A stretch of DNA of 64,000 nt from Bacillus luti (GCF_001884105.1 NZ_MACI01000089.1:33696-97695), one strand, 5' to 3'; numbered from the stretch's first letter, positions 54,282 through 63,977 are shown. Notes: generated from the sequence alone by a model not told the origin. Numbers and translations are program-made.

Positions 54282-57200
54282 ATGAAGAAAGTAGATGTAA
54301 AAGAGTCAGCTGTAGGGAGAGAAACACGTATTCATAAACAGTGGAACGAGCAAAGCATTTTCGAGCAATCAATTCAGAATCGAGAAGGCGCACAATCTTT
54401 TGTGTTTTATGAAGGACCACCAACGGCGAACGGATTACCGCATGTAGGTCATGCACTTGGACGAACAATTAAAGATGTAGTAGCAAGATATAAAACGATG
54501 GCAGGCTATAAAGTATTAAGAAAAGCGGGCTGGGATACACATGGTTTACCTGTAGAATTAGGTGTTGAAAAACAACTCGGTATTTCTGGTAAACATGAAA
54601 TCGAAGAATATGGCATTGAGCCATTTATTAAGAAGTGTAAAGAGAGTGTATTCACATATGAGAAGCAGTGGCGTGAATTCACTGAAAGTATCGGTTACTG
54701 GGTAGATATGGATGACCCATACGTTACGTTAGAAAACCCATATATCGAAAGTGTATGGCATATTTTAGGGACGATTCATGAAAAAGGATTATTGTATAAA
54801 GGGCATAGAGTTTCACCATACTGCCCAAGCTGTCAAACTTCGCTAAGTTCACATGAGGTTGCACAAGGGTATAAAACAGTAAAAGATTTAAGTGCAACAG
54901 TTAAGTTTAAAGTGAAAGATAGTGAAAATGAGTATTTCCTAGGTTGGACGACAACACCTTGGACACTTCCAGCAAATGTTGCGCTCGCTGTACATCCAAA
55001 TATGGAATACGTTAAAGCGAAACAAGAAGGTCATGTATACATTGTTGCGAAAGAACGTGTACAAAATGTATTAAAAGAAAACTATGAAGTATTATCAGTT
55101 CATAAAGGTGAAGAATTAGTAAATACATCTTACACAGCACCGTTTCCGATGAAAGAAGTTACGAATGGTTACCGCGTCATCGCAGCGGATTTCGTAACGG
55201 CAGATAGTGGTACAGGGCTCGTTCATATCGCTCCAGCATACGGAGAGGACGATTATAGAGTCGTTCAAAGTGAAGGATTGTCATTCTTACATGTTGTAGA
55301 TGAAAAAGGTGAGTATACAGAAGCAGTACCATTTTTGAAAGGTAAATTTGTAAAAGATTGTGACGTAGATATCGTTCGTTATTTAGCGAAGGAAGGTTTA
55401 CTTTATCATAAAGAAAAATATGAACATAGTTACCCACATTGTTGGCGCTGTGATTCACCACTTCTTTATTATGCAGGAGAGAGTTGGTTAATCCGAACGA
55501 CTGCAATTAAAGATACATTTTTACAAAATAACGATACTGTTACTTGGTATCCAGACCATATGAAACATGGACGATTCGGTAAGTTTTTAGAAAACATGGT
55601 GGACTGGAATATTAGCCGAAATAGATATTGGGGAACACCATTAAACGTATGGGAATGTGAAAGTTGCGATCATCAATTCGCACCAAAAAGCATTGCTGAT
55701 TTAAGAGAGCATAGTACGAAAGAGACACCTGAAGATTTAGAATTGCATAAGCCATATGTAGATGAAGTGCAAGTTTGCTGCGAAAAATGCGGAGGAACAA
55801 TGAATCGTACACCTGAAGTAATTGATGTTTGGTTCGATAGTGGTTCCATGCCATTTGCACAATATCATTATCCATTTGAAAATAAAGAGTTATTTGAAGA
55901 ACAGTTTCCGGCAGATGTTATTGCAGAAGGCATTGATCAAACACGCGGCTGGTTTTATAGTTTATTAGCGGTATCAGCGCTATATACAGGAAAAGTACCG
56001 TATAAACGAGTGTTATCATTAGGGCATGTTCTAGATGAAGAAGGACAAAAGATGTCTAAAAGTAAAGGGAATGCACTAGATCCAGTTGATTTAGTAAATA
56101 AGTTTGGTGCAGATGCTTTAAGATGGGCTTTACTCGTTGACAGTGCTCCGTGGAATGCGAAGCGTTTTTCTGAAAGAACAGTACTAGAAGCCAAATCTAA
56201 ATTTGTAGATACACTAGTCAATGTGTATAGTTTCTACGTTTTATATGCAAATTTAGATAAGTATAATCCAAATGAAACGTATGATGTAAAAAGGACGAAA
56301 TTGGATGAGTGGGTATTATCAAGATTGCATAGTACAACGAAAAAGGTGAGAACAGCACTTGATGATTATCAATTTACGAATGCAGCTCGTGAAATCGCAA
56401 CGCTTGTAGATGAAGTAAGTAACTGGTACGTAAGACGTTCACGCAATCGTTTCTGGGAATCTGGTATGAATGCTGAGAAAGCAGCTGCGTATGACACACT
56501 TCATGAAGTGCTTGTGACAATTAGTAAATTAATTGCACCATTTACACCGTTTGTCGCTGAAGATATTCATTTAAATTTAACTGGAAGTAGCGTTCATTTA
56601 GAAGATTATCCAGTTGTAAATGAATCATTACTTCAGCCGAAATTAGAAGTGGAAATGGATGCTGTTTTACAAGTTGTTGAGCTTGGAAGAAGTAACCGTA
56701 ATCAGCATTCTTTAAAAGTAAAGCAGCCGTTAGCGGAACTTGTATTACTAGCACATAATGAAAATGATATGGATTGGGAATCTTATCGTGATATCGTAAT
56801 GGATGAGCTAAATGTGAAAGCATTCCATGTTGAACTCGATGAAACGAAATACACGTCCTATCAATTAAAGCTGAATTTTAAAACGGCTGGGCCGAAGTTC
56901 GGTAAAAATGTGAATGCAGTAAATGGCTGGTTAAAACAATTGTCACAAGAAGAAGTACAGAATTTTGTTTCAACTGAAAAAGCGGTATATCAAGCCATGC
57001 CAGGAGAAGAAGTAGTTGTAACAGCTGAAGATGTATTGGTTGAGAAAGTTGCAAAATCAGGCTTCTCCAATACGACTAACGGACAATATACGGTTATGTT
57101 AGATACGAATGTAACGGAAGAATTGTTACAAGAAGGGCTAGCCCGTGAATTTATTCGCGCCGTTCAAGAATATCGTAAGCAGTTAAATTTACCAGTTAAT

Positions 57201-57383
57201 TTACGAGTAGATGTTATTCTTGATACAGAGGAAGAACTACAGAAAACGTTAACGAATCATAAAGATTTGTTGGAAGAAAACTTACTTGTTAAGCAATTTA
57301 CATTTGATCGCTTAACGAATGAAGACGATGAACTTTCTTTAGGTGAGACGAAAGTTCGCATTAAATTAAGCGAGGCTAAGTAA
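54282..57383 (+). CDS. ileS2: Isoleucyl-tRNA synthetase, long (IleS2) type
   Basis: 1033 residues, longer than the usual bacterial IleRS (about 920) and of the eukaryote-like IleRS2 class. HVGH lies near residue 53 and KMSKS near 588, a Zn-type [12 protein letters not shown] near 180 and a second Cys set ([14 protein letters not shown]) follow, and an editing domain lies between. IleRS2 enzymes are known to resist mupirocin, and B. cereus-group strains commonly carry both types. Whether a second ileS exists lies outside the window. Driven by an Ile T-box. A terminator follows at once. Confidence 0.93.
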   Translation: MKKVDVKESAVGRETRIHKQWNEQSIFEQSIQNREGAQSFVFYEGPPTANGLPHVGHALGRTIKDVVARYKTMAGYKVLRKAGWDTHGLPVELGVEKQLGISGKHEIEEYGIEPFIKKCKESVFTYEKQWREFTESIGYWVDMDDPYVTLENPYIESVWHILGTIHEKGLLYKGHRVSPYCPSCQTSLSSHEVAQGYKTVKDLSATVKFKVKDSENEYFLGWTTTPWTLPANVALAVHPNMEYVKAKQEGHVYIVAKERVQNVLKENYEVLSVHKGEELVNTSYTAPFPMKEVTNGYRVIAADFVTADSGTGLVHIAPAYGEDDYRVVQSEGLSFLHVVDEKGEYTEAVPFLKGKFVKDCDVDIVRYLAKEGLLYHKEKYEHSYPHCWRCDSPLLYYAGESWLIRTTAIKDTFLQNNDTVTWYPDHMKHGRFGKFLENMVDWNISRNRYWGTPLNVWECESCDHQFAPKSIADLREHSTKETPEDLELHKPYVDEVQVCCEKCGGTMNRTPEVIDVWFDSGSMPFAQYHYPFENKELFEEQFPADVIAEGIDQTRGWFYSLLAVSALYTGKVPYKRVLSLGHVLDEEGQKMSKSKGNALDPVDLVNKFGADALRWALLVDSAPWNAKRFSERTVLEAKSKFVDTLVNVYSFYVLYANLDKYNPNETYDVKRTKLDEWVLSRLHSTTKKVRTALDDYQFTNAAREIATLVDEVSNWYVRRSRNRFWESGMNAEKAAAYDTLHEVLVTISKLIAPFTPFVAEDIHLNLTGSSVHLEDYPVVNESLLQPKLEVEMDAVLQVVELGRSNRNQHSLKVKQPLAELVLLAHNENDMDWESYRDIVMDELNVKAFHVELDETKYTSYQLKLNFKTAGPKFGKNVNAVNGWLKQLSQEEVQNFVSTEKAVYQAMPGEEVVVTAEDVLVEKVAKSGFSNTTNGQYTVMLDTNVTEELLQEGLAREFIRAVQEYRKQLNLPVNLRVDVILDTEEELQKTLTNHKDLLEENLLVKQFTFDRLTNEDDELSLGETKVRIKLSEAK

Positions 57384-57384
57384 A

Positions 57385-57420
57385 GAAAAAGAAGTTGGAA
57401 TGATTCCAACTTCTTTTTTG
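57385..57420 (+). terminator. Terminator after ileS2
   Basis: AAGAAGTTGGAA / TTCCAACTTCTT with a 3-base loop, then TTTT. Confidence 0.93.
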
Positions 57421-57625
57421 TATGGAGGAGAAAGAAATATATTTCTAAAATATTGTTTTCACTTTACACATAAATATTGAGAAAATTTCACTCTCCCTAA
57501 ATGTAAAGGTAATAGAATTGTTCTTAGAGAATTACTCGTAGATTCACTTTATTTCGTTACTTATGAACAGTAATAGCCTTATAGGAATGGGGTAAAGGTT
57601 TCAATTTATTAGGGGGAGTGGTTCT

Positions 57626-59137
57626 ATGTTTAATAAAAAAATGGTGGCAATGGCAATGACTGTGCCATTAGTAATGGGGACGATTTCTACGGTTTCGGCA
57701 TTGGAAAAACAACAGCAGGTAAAGCTAGAAGCTTATTCACCACAGAAGAAAGCGACTGAATATTTAAAAGAAAATGCTGCACAGTATGGATTAAAAACAG
57801 ACCTTTCAGACTTGCAATATATTTCTACAACAGAAACGTCAGTAGCTTCATATGTTAGATTCCAACAAGTTGTGAATGGTGCGCCTGTATTTTCAAAACA
57901 AATTACAGTTACTCTTAACGGAGAGGGAAAGGGAGTACTTGCTGTTTCTGATTATCAATCCGTTAAAGGTGTGAAGGAAGTAACGACAAAAATTACTGAA
58001 AAAGATGCAATACAAAAATCAATGGCGTATGTTGGAGAAGCAAGTGAACAAAACTTATGGGCTCCTACAGAGAAAGAATTCGGATATATTGTTGAGGAGG
58101 GAATTGCTCGTCCAGTATACAAAGTTGTAGTCCATTCTAATAATCCATTTGGTGCATGGGAAACATTTATTGATGCAGAAAATGGAAAGTTAATTAAAAA
58201 GGTTGATATAAACCGAAAAGCTGAAGGGTCAGGAAAAGTATTTTTACCTAATCCAGTCGTATCTAGCGGTAGTAAAGTAGGTTTAAAAGATAATAATGAT
58301 GCAGATTCAACAGCGTTAACGAACCAATTAAAGACTGTTACGTTAAAAGGTTTAGATGGAACAGGATTTTTAATTGGAGAATATGTAACGATTTCTTCAA
58401 AAGCAAAAACGAAATCTACAAACTTACAATTTAACTATACACGCGCAAATGATAGCTTTGAAGATGTGATGTCGTATTATCATATTGATACATTACAACG
58501 TTACATTCAAGGGCTAGGTTTTAAAAATATTAATAACCGTTCAATTAAAGTGAATGTGAATGGAACGACGGCGGACAACTCATTTTATTCTCCGACAACG
58601 AAAGCTTTAACTTTTGGTACTGGCGGAGTAGATGATGCAGAAGATGCTGGTATTATCGCACATGAATATGGGCATTCGATTCAAGATAACCAAGTTCCTG
58701 GCTTCGGTAGTTCAGCAGAAGGTGGAGCGATGGGAGAAGGATTTGGCGATTTCTTAGGTGCTACGTATGAAGATGCAGTATCGACAACAGGGTACGGAAA
58801 AGCATGTGTTGGAGAATGGGATGCGACTGCTTATTCTAGTTCAGATCCAACGTGCTTACGCCGATTAGATACGAATAAAGTATATCCGAAAGATATTACA
58901 AATGAGGTACATGATGATGGGGAAATTTGGGCACAAGGCCAATACGAAATGGCACAAGCTTTTGGCCGTGATGTAGCAACAAAAATTATTTTACAATCAC
59001 ATTGGTCATTAACACCAAATGCGAAATTCCGTGATGGTGCGAAAGCAATTAAGCAAGCAGATGCTCTTTTATATGGCGGACAACATGCCGCTGATATCGA
59101 TCGTATTTGGGCAGCGAGAGGAATTAGTACGAACTAA
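57626..59137 (+). CDS. Secreted zinc metalloprotease (gluzincin, M36/M4-like)
   Basis: 503 residues. There is a signal peptide at 1-25 (KKMVAMAMTVPLVMGTISTVSA), then an FTP/PepSY-type propeptide to about 210. The catalytic part has HEYGH (His346, His350) and a third ligand Glu371 in GEGFGDF. HEYGH plus EGFGDF is closer to M36 (fungalysin-like) than to the HELTH/EAISD of thermolysin, though the 21-residue spacing is M4-like. Two Cys (KACVGEW, DPTCLRR) could form a disulfide. Monocistronic, with AGGGGGAG before the ATG and a terminator after. Confidence 0.88.
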   Translation: MFNKKMVAMAMTVPLVMGTISTVSALEKQQQVKLEAYSPQKKATEYLKENAAQYGLKTDLSDLQYISTTETSVASYVRFQQVVNGAPVFSKQITVTLNGEGKGVLAVSDYQSVKGVKEVTTKITEKDAIQKSMAYVGEASEQNLWAPTEKEFGYIVEEGIARPVYKVVVHSNNPFGAWETFIDAENGKLIKKVDINRKAEGSGKVFLPNPVVSSGSKVGLKDNNDADSTALTNQLKTVTLKGLDGTGFLIGEYVTISSKAKTKSTNLQFNYTRANDSFEDVMSYYHIDTLQRYIQGLGFKNINNRSIKVNVNGTTADNSFYSPTTKALTFGTGGVDDAEDAGIIAHEYGHSIQDNQVPGFGSSAEGGAMGEGFGDFLGATYEDAVSTTGYGKACVGEWDATAYSSSDPTCLRRLDTNKVYPKDITNEVHDDGEIWAQGQYEMAQAFGRDVATKIILQSHWSLTPNAKFRDGAKAIKQADALLYGGQHAADIDRIWAARGISTN

Positions 59138-59140
59138 TAT

Positions 59141-59176
59141 AAAAAATCGTGGCAGTAATAAGCCACGATTTTTTTG
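59141..59176. terminator. Terminator between the protease and convergent gene
   Basis: AAAAAATCGTGGC / GCCACGATTTTTTT, 8-base loop, able to act on both strands. Confidence 0.92.
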
Positions 59177-59240
59177 TTTTTTCAAGAACTCGTATTAGTA
59201 AATTAAGCTATATCAATGATAGTGTGAATAGATCTACATT

Positions 59241-59723
59241 TCATTTGTTTTTTGTGTCTTTAAAAATAAAATGCTCTTTAAATTTTTGAGACGCAACTTT
59301 TTGACCGTTTCTTATCGAACGGAAAGGGTGTTCTTGCCATGTAATAATTACATCAACTGCATCCGATTTTGTAGAAACTGGAAAATTAGCATGTTCAAAT
59401 CCAGTTTTTCCACTTGCTAAACGATTTTCCTTTAGGGAGAAGAGTTCATATTTCGTTTTTGTTTTTTGCTCGTTGCGGAATACTTCGACTTGTACGTTAT
59501 ATACTTCACTGCTTCCAACATTTTTTACTGAAAATTGATATGTTTGAAATTCATCTTTTTTAGCTTGAAGCATTTTTTTGTTTACTTTTTTCGGTTGATC
59601 AATATTCACTTGCCATTGATCAGAGTTTTGAGAGATTGGTAAAGATTTTGGTGAGTATGCGTACGTTTCATTCACTACAATTAAGCATAACAACAGGAGA
59701 AAGAAACTAATTGCTTTTTTCAT
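59241..59723 (-). CDS. Secreted protein of unknown function
   Basis: 160 residues. There is a signal peptide at 1-22 (KKAISFFLLLLCLIVVNETYA). The mature part is beta-rich (FQTYQFSVKNVGSSEVYNVQVEVF), like an Ig-like or CARDB-type fold, with a basic C-terminus. There is no lipobox Cys at the cleavage site. Not recognised. ATG 59723 follows GGAGGTATAC. Confidence 0.75.
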   Translation of the reverse strand: MKKAISFFLLLLCLIVVNETYAYSPKSLPISQNSDQWQVNIDQPKKVNKKMLQAKKDEFQTYQFSVKNVGSSEVYNVQVEVFRNEQKTKTKYELFSLKENRLASGKTGFEHANFPVSTKSDAVDVIITWQEHPFRSIRNGQKVASQKFKEHFIFKDTKNK

Positions 59724-59897
59724 ATGTATACCTCCGTTACAATTTTGATATTAATATGTGTGGGAAATGTGTAATTTATGTAATAAAATGGAAATCGTTA
59801 TTGAAAAGACTAATACAAATTTAAATGGGTAAATAATAATAAAACGAAAAAATACTTACTAAATAACTGGAGAGGAAGCGAATTTAATAAAAAGGGC

Positions 59898-60168
59898 TTG
59901 CATTTTATAAATATAAGAGTTAGAATACTCTGTAAATATAAAAAGTGATGATCAGGAAAAGTACATGATGTAAGGGTCTACAGAGAGCAGCCGATTGCTG
60001 GAAAGGTTGCGATACCACATGATGGAAAGACACCTGTGAGTGTTGCTTTGAACGTGATAATTAGTAAAAGCAAACGGTACCTACCGTTATCAGGACTAAG
60101 ATGGTCAGTAAGACAATTTGGGTGGTACCGCGGAAAAATCCGTCCCTATTTATAGGGGCGGATTTTTG
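59898..60168 (+). promoter_or_regulatory. Promoter and T-box leader of aspS2, Asp (GAC) specifier
   Basis: Promoter TTGCAT (59898) -17- TAGAAT (59921). Stem I starts near GTGATGATCAGG. The specifier is read as GAC at 60029-60031 in GAAA-GAC-A. T-box TTTGGGTGGTACCGCGG is at 60118-60133. Terminator AAATCCGTCCCTA / TAGGGGCGGATTTTT is at 60136-60168. Confidence 0.92.
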
Positions 60169-60184
60169 TATTCTTTGAAAGGAG

Positions 60185-60284
60185 GTGAGTGACCGTGGAT
60201 GATGATGACGACAACGACAACAATAACGTAAATAAAAATACTGGAGGGAAATGTAATGGGTCAAATAATGAAGCGTTCACTCAC
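60185..60284 (+). promoter_or_regulatory. Long-range complementarity around the aspS2 start
   Basis: GTGAGTGA at 60185-60192 (within and after the leader ribosome site) is perfectly complementary to TCACTCAC at 60277-60284 in early aspS2. Pairing would place the leader start, the Asp/Asn codons and the aspS start in one 84-base loop, which leader translation would disrupt. Eight pairs can arise by chance, so this is suggestive only. Confidence 0.35.
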
Positions 60285-60305
60285 ACGAGAATGTACGGAG
60301 CATAG
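60195..60305 (+). CDS. Asp/Asn-rich leader peptide upstream of and overlapping aspS2
   Basis: A 36-codon frame from GTG 60195 to TAG 60303-60305, nine bases after AAAGGAGGTGA (60178-60188), a near-perfect ribosome site and stronger than that of aspS itself. Codons 2-11 read D-D-D-D-D-N-D-N-N-N, and of codons 2-15 six are Asp and six Asn, with both synonyms used (GAT/GAC, AAC/AAT). The frame crosses the aspS ribosome site (60243-60248) and start (60256) and ends 50 bases inside aspS, in a different frame. The layout is that of an amino-acid-sensing leader. That it is translated is inference. Confidence 0.6.
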   Translation: MDDDDDNDNNNVNKNTGGKCNGSNNEAFTHTRMYGA

Positions 60306-61554
60306 CGGGAAGATTGTATTACTACAAGGATGGGTAAAAAAGATTCGTCATTTAGGAAATGTTAGTTTTTTATTATTAAGGGATCGAACGGGAGTTATCC
60401 AATGTGTATTAGAAAACGAGTTAGCAGGATACAAACTTGAGATGGAAAGTGTTGTCCAAGTAACAGGTGAAATAGTTGAGACATCGAAAACAGAAGTAGG
60501 TGTTGAAGTACTTGCTCATGAAGTGAAAGTATTAAATGGTGCAGAACCACTTCCATTTGAAATAAATAAAAAGAAGTTACAAGTTGGCTTAGATCAACTG
60601 TTGAATGAGCGAGTATTATCTTTAAGACATGAGCGAACCGCGGCGATTTTTAAAGTGAAAGCTACACTCGCTCAAAGCTTTAGTGAATATTTAATGGAGA
60701 ACGATTTCACACGTATATTTACGCCGAAAATTGTCTCGCAAGGAGCAGAAGGAGGAGCGAATGTTTTTAAGGTTCCATATTTCCAAAAAGAAGCGTATTT
60801 AGCTCAATCACCACAGTTTTATAAACAAATGATGGTAGCTGGTGGACTCGAACGTGTTTTTGAAATTGCCCCAGTGTACCGAGCTGAACTGCATAACTCT
60901 TCAAGGCATTTAAATGAATATATATCGTTAGACGTAGAGATTGGCTTTATAAATGATTTTCATGAAGTGATGCAATTGGAAACGGATGTTTTACGACATA
61001 TGTTTCAACAAGTAGTAAAAAACTGTGAAAAAGAACTACAACTATTACAAATAGAAGTACCTGTCATTACAGAAATACCGAAAATCCCATTGTTAGAAGC
61101 GCAAGAAATCTTGAAAGATAAGTATCATAAAGAATCTCCTGTAGGGGATTTAGATACAGAAGGTGAAAAATTATTAGGGAAATATGTAAAAGAAACATAT
61201 AATAGTGAATTTGTTTTCATTACACATTACCCGAAAGAAGCCAGACCGATGTATACGATGCCAAATAAGGAGAATGCAGCTGTAACGGATTCTTTTGACT
61301 TATTATATAAAGGATTAGAAATAACGTCAGGCGCACAGAGAATTCATGATTATAATATGTTACTCACTTCTTTTAAAGAAAAAGGATTACATTCAGAGAA
61401 ATTCCAATCGTATGTAGATACATTCCGCTACGGATGTCCGCCGCATGGTGGCTTTGGAATTGGACTAGAACGAGTTGTTTATAAGCTTTTACAATTATCG
61501 AATGTGAGAGAAGCGAGTGCTTTTCCGAGAGATTGTACTCGCCTTATACCGTAA
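60256..61554 (+). CDS. aspS2: Aspartyl-tRNA synthetase, archaeal (possibly non-discriminating) type
   Basis: 432 residues, class IIb. It has an N-terminal OB anticodon domain ([30 protein letters not shown]), motif 2 [10 protein letters not shown], and motif 3 [11 protein letters not shown] ending [15 protein letters not shown]. It is short, lacking the bacterial GAD insertion (bacterial AspRS about 590 residues). The final PRDxxRL is AspRS-like rather than AsnRS-like (PRTxxRL). Archaeal-type AspRS can be non-discriminating, charging Asp on both tRNA-Asp and tRNA-Asn. That is family knowledge, not shown here. ATG 60256 follows GGAGGG by seven bases. Confidence 0.9.
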   Translation: MGQIMKRSLTRECTEHSGKIVLLQGWVKKIRHLGNVSFLLLRDRTGVIQCVLENELAGYKLEMESVVQVTGEIVETSKTEVGVEVLAHEVKVLNGAEPLPFEINKKKLQVGLDQLLNERVLSLRHERTAAIFKVKATLAQSFSEYLMENDFTRIFTPKIVSQGAEGGANVFKVPYFQKEAYLAQSPQFYKQMMVAGGLERVFEIAPVYRAELHNSSRHLNEYISLDVEIGFINDFHEVMQLETDVLRHMFQQVVKNCEKELQLLQIEVPVITEIPKIPLLEAQEILKDKYHKESPVGDLDTEGEKLLGKYVKETYNSEFVFITHYPKEARPMYTMPNKENAAVTDSFDLLYKGLEITSGAQRIHDYNMLLTSFKEKGLHSEKFQSYVDTFRYGCPPHGGFGIGLERVVYKLLQLSNVREASAFPRDCTRLIP

Positions 61555-61591
61555 AAAGAATCTTCGCGATTATCGCGAAGATTCTTTTTTT
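61553..61591. terminator. Terminator between aspS2 and convergent permease operon
   Basis: AAAAAGAATCTTCGCGA / TCGCGAAGATTCTTTTTTT with a 3-base loop, symmetric, so it serves both sides. Confidence 0.95.
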
Positions 61592-62561
61592 AATGTTCTT
61601 TTATTTTTACATTCGGTTTAAAAAGGGAGAAATATTGACTCTTTTTTTCTCTCTTTTCTTTCGCTAATACACTTAATAAAAGTGAGTTATCAATTTGATC
61701 TATATCACTTTTTAATGCATGTTGCAATCCAGATAACATCATGTATACAGCTAAAATAACAATAGTGAAAAATAAAACGGGGCCGAACGCTACCCAAGGT
61801 AAAACATTTAAAAACTGGTGATTATGACCAAGTAAAACAAGTGTACCCGCAATGTTAAATGAAATGGATTGAAACAGTGCTAAATGCAATAATAATACTA
61901 AAGTTTGCAGCATTTGTTGATTTATCCAAATGAAAATTTTGGGTATAAGAAAGGGTTTAAGATGTAATTTACAAATGTGAAAAAACCCACCACCTAATGT
62001 TTTGGAACTTGTCACAAATTCATTTTGTAGTAATAAACGAATTTCATTGCTGAAAAGTTGTACTAAATTAGGTACACTTATAAAAATTAAAACCGAAATC
62101 GTATAAGTAAGCCAAAGGTGTTCATCTTCTGGACGTACGAACATGATAGGTGATAGTAAAAATATCGCTAATAAGGTGCTAGGGACGTATTGGAATGTTT
62201 CAAATAGAACATCTAAAAAGCGTACGTATCGATAAAAATATGCATGAAGAACACCAAATATAAGTGAAAAGGTTATACGGGAAAAGCTAATAATTATTGC
62301 ATAAAAAATGGGTGTTTTTGCATTGTAAAGAGTCCGAATTAACACATCATTCCCGTGCATATCTACCCCGAAAGGATGAGAAAAAGATGGCGGTGCTGGG
62401 GCTGTACGAGTTATTTTACCTTCGATGTATTGATATTCAGGGATAGGTTTGATTTTTCCTGTGTCTACTTTCTCTTTTGTAATATAACTTGAAATAATAA
62501 TGGATACTAAAATTAAGAGTCCGATTAAAAATCGTATGTTAAAAACTATCTTTTTAAGCAT
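61590..62561 (-). CDS. OppC/DppC-like ABC permease, divergent
   Basis: 323 residues, six or so membrane segments. GVDMHGNDVLIRTLYNAK corresponds to the GTDxLGRDxxSRxxYGAR stretch of DppC/OppC. The EAA loop is degenerate (SSKTLGGGFFHICKLHLKP). It overlaps the upstream permease gene by eight bases. No ATPase or binding protein gene is visible on either side, so the complex needs parts from elsewhere, or the genes continue beyond a different locus. Oligopeptide or related transport is inferred. Confidence 0.8.
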   Translation of the reverse strand: MLKKIVFNIRFLIGLLILVSIIISSYITKEKVDTGKIKPIPEYQYIEGKITRTAPAPPSFSHPFGVDMHGNDVLIRTLYNAKTPIFYAIIISFSRITFSLIFGVLHAYFYRYVRFLDVLFETFQYVPSTLLAIFLLSPIMFVRPEDEHLWLTYTISVLIFISVPNLVQLFSNEIRLLLQNEFVTSSKTLGGGFFHICKLHLKPFLIPKIFIWINQQMLQTLVLLLHLALFQSISFNIAGTLVLLGHNHQFLNVLPWVAFGPVLFFTIVILAVYMMLSGLQHALKSDIDQIDNSLLLSVLAKEKREKKSQYFSLFKPNVKIKEH

Positions 62562-63480
62562 GTAAATCCCTTCTTCCTGGTAAAATGCGTTTTAATAGTT
62601 CAAAGGAGAGATAGAATGGAATTGTTAAAATTAATATGCTTACAGTAATAATTTCCGGTGTTTGGTGCGTAATTAAAAATTTAAATAAGCCGTATGAATT
62701 AAATAAATACTCGAGTACGATCATATTGGAAATCATAAATAAAAAAATAGATTTTGCATTATAAAAGATGGAGAGTAAGGCGTTAATGAGTACGTGTTTA
62801 TATAAAATGTAAAATGGCTTTAATCCTTTTGCGACCGCAACGTTTACGTAATCCTTTTGTAGTTCATCTTTATAGTTTAGTAGGCTGATTTTGTATAAGA
62901 AAATAATTGGTAATATACTTAACGTTACTATCGGTAACAAATATGTTTTTTCTTGCATAGTAGAAAAGGGAACGGTAACGAGTAAATTTGTATTTTTATA
63001 AATCCAAATGACAAATAACTGTACGCTGACGACAAAAAATAAGTCAGGCAATGATTCTAGTACGTGTAAAGTTTTAAGAATAAGAGATTGAATGCGTCTA
63101 GGGAAGTAAAATGTAAGTATAGTAAAAGTAGTAGAAAGAAGCACGGCGATAAGGAAGGCACAAATCATAATCGTTAATGTATGCGTATATGATTCTAGTA
63201 AGTATGGAAACAAGTCGCGGTCGGGCGATAGAGTGCCAGCATTGTTAATTCTATAAGTAATACTTGTAGGGTGAAACAAAGAAGAAATAACATTTGATAT
63301 CGAGTCTAAATAGTTACTAAAATTAAATTGTAAAGTTGGTGTAGGCGGAATTGCTAGCGATTTTGCTGAGTTTGGAGGTGTACCGAAAAACAATTGTGGT
63401 AAGGAACAAATCGCAATAATACCAAGAATGATGAAAAATGAGCGGATAACAAAAAAACAACCATTCTTTAATAGTGACAT
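62554..63480 (-). CDS. OppB/DppB-like ABC permease, divergent
   Basis: 308 residues. It has an N-terminal membrane helix, a large extracytoplasmic region (about 30-95) and five further helices. The EAA loop is recognisable as YVNVAVAKGLKPFYILYKHVLINA. Partner of the downstream OppC-like protein, with overlapping genes. The start ATG 63480 follows AAAAGGAGA. The usual binding-protein gene is absent. Confidence 0.8.
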   Translation of the reverse strand: MSLLKNGCFFVIRSFFIILGIIAICSLPQLFFGTPPNSAKSLAIPPTPTLQFNFSNYLDSISNVISSLFHPTSITYRINNAGTLSPDRDLFPYLLESYTHTLTIMICAFLIAVLLSTTFTILTFYFPRRIQSLILKTLHVLESLPDLFFVVSVQLFVIWIYKNTNLLVTVPFSTMQEKTYLLPIVTLSILPIIFLYKISLLNYKDELQKDYVNVAVAKGLKPFYILYKHVLINALLSIFYNAKSIFLFMISNMIVLEYLFNSYGLFKFLITHQTPEIITVSILILTIPFYLSFELLKRILPGRRDLHA

Positions 63481-63524
63481 AACGTTTTAATCTCCTTTTG
63501 TAAATGTCTGATTTGGAAGGCTAA

Positions 63525-63580
63525 TAAACAGTAGGGGATGGACAAAACACCCACTGGAATAAAGTTTTACTTTTATGTAA
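63525..63580. repeat. Repeated CAGTGGG hairpin element
   Basis: On the minus strand AAAACTTTATTCCAGTGGG, then TGTTTTGTCCATCCCCTACTG, forming a hairpin with the two CAGT/ACTG arms. A single-arm copy is at 32462-32490. It is similar to dispersed hairpins I recall from B. cereus-group intergenic regions. Confidence 0.55.
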
Positions 63581-63636
63581 ATATTTTCTATGAATTTATA
63601 GAAAACTCCTTTTCGACAAAAAAATTAATATATACC

Positions 63637-63977
63637 TTGACAGTTATACATATTACCGATATACTTCATATTAATTTCAAAAGAAAATATATTCTAAATA
63701 TTAAAATGTGTTGAATAGGAGTAGTAAGGTCATGTATTTGTACAGAGAGCTATGGGTTGGTGTGACATAGTCAAATGACAGCCTGAACTCGCCTAGGAGC
63801 AGTAAGGTGGAACGGAATTACATTCTTAGTAAATCTTAACGGTTAACCTTCGATATTAGGTTTGTAATCAAACGATTACTACTAAGGTGGATTCATAATG
63901 GAATCAATAAGGGTGGTACCGCGTTAAGTAAATGGCTTAGCGTCTCTTTATATAGAGACGCTAAGCCATTTTTTTAT
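63637..63977 (+). promoter_or_regulatory. Promoter and T-box leader of a gene beyond the window
   Basis: Promoter TTGACA (63637) -17- TATACT (63660). T-box AAGGGTGGTACCGCG is at 63909-63923. Terminator AATGGCTTAGCGTCTCT / AGAGACGCTAAGCCATT plus T-run is at 63931-63977. The specifier lies in CTGAACTCGCC at 63793-63803 and can be read as CTC (Leu), TCG (Ser) or ACT (Thr). The downstream gene is missing, so I cannot decide. A GGAGGG ribosome site is the last sequence of the window. Confidence 0.9.

Noticed and set aside
60199-60231. Alternative leader reading M-M-M-T-T-T-T-T-I-T in another frame
   Set aside because: The ATG at 60199 is 13 bases from GGAGG, against nine for GTG 60195, and Thr codons have no link with aspS. 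Kept only as the main competing reading of the leader.
60061-60264. 67-codon minus-strand frame over the T-box and leader
   Set aside because: Covers a structured leader and a terminator stem. Antisense with no ribosome site.
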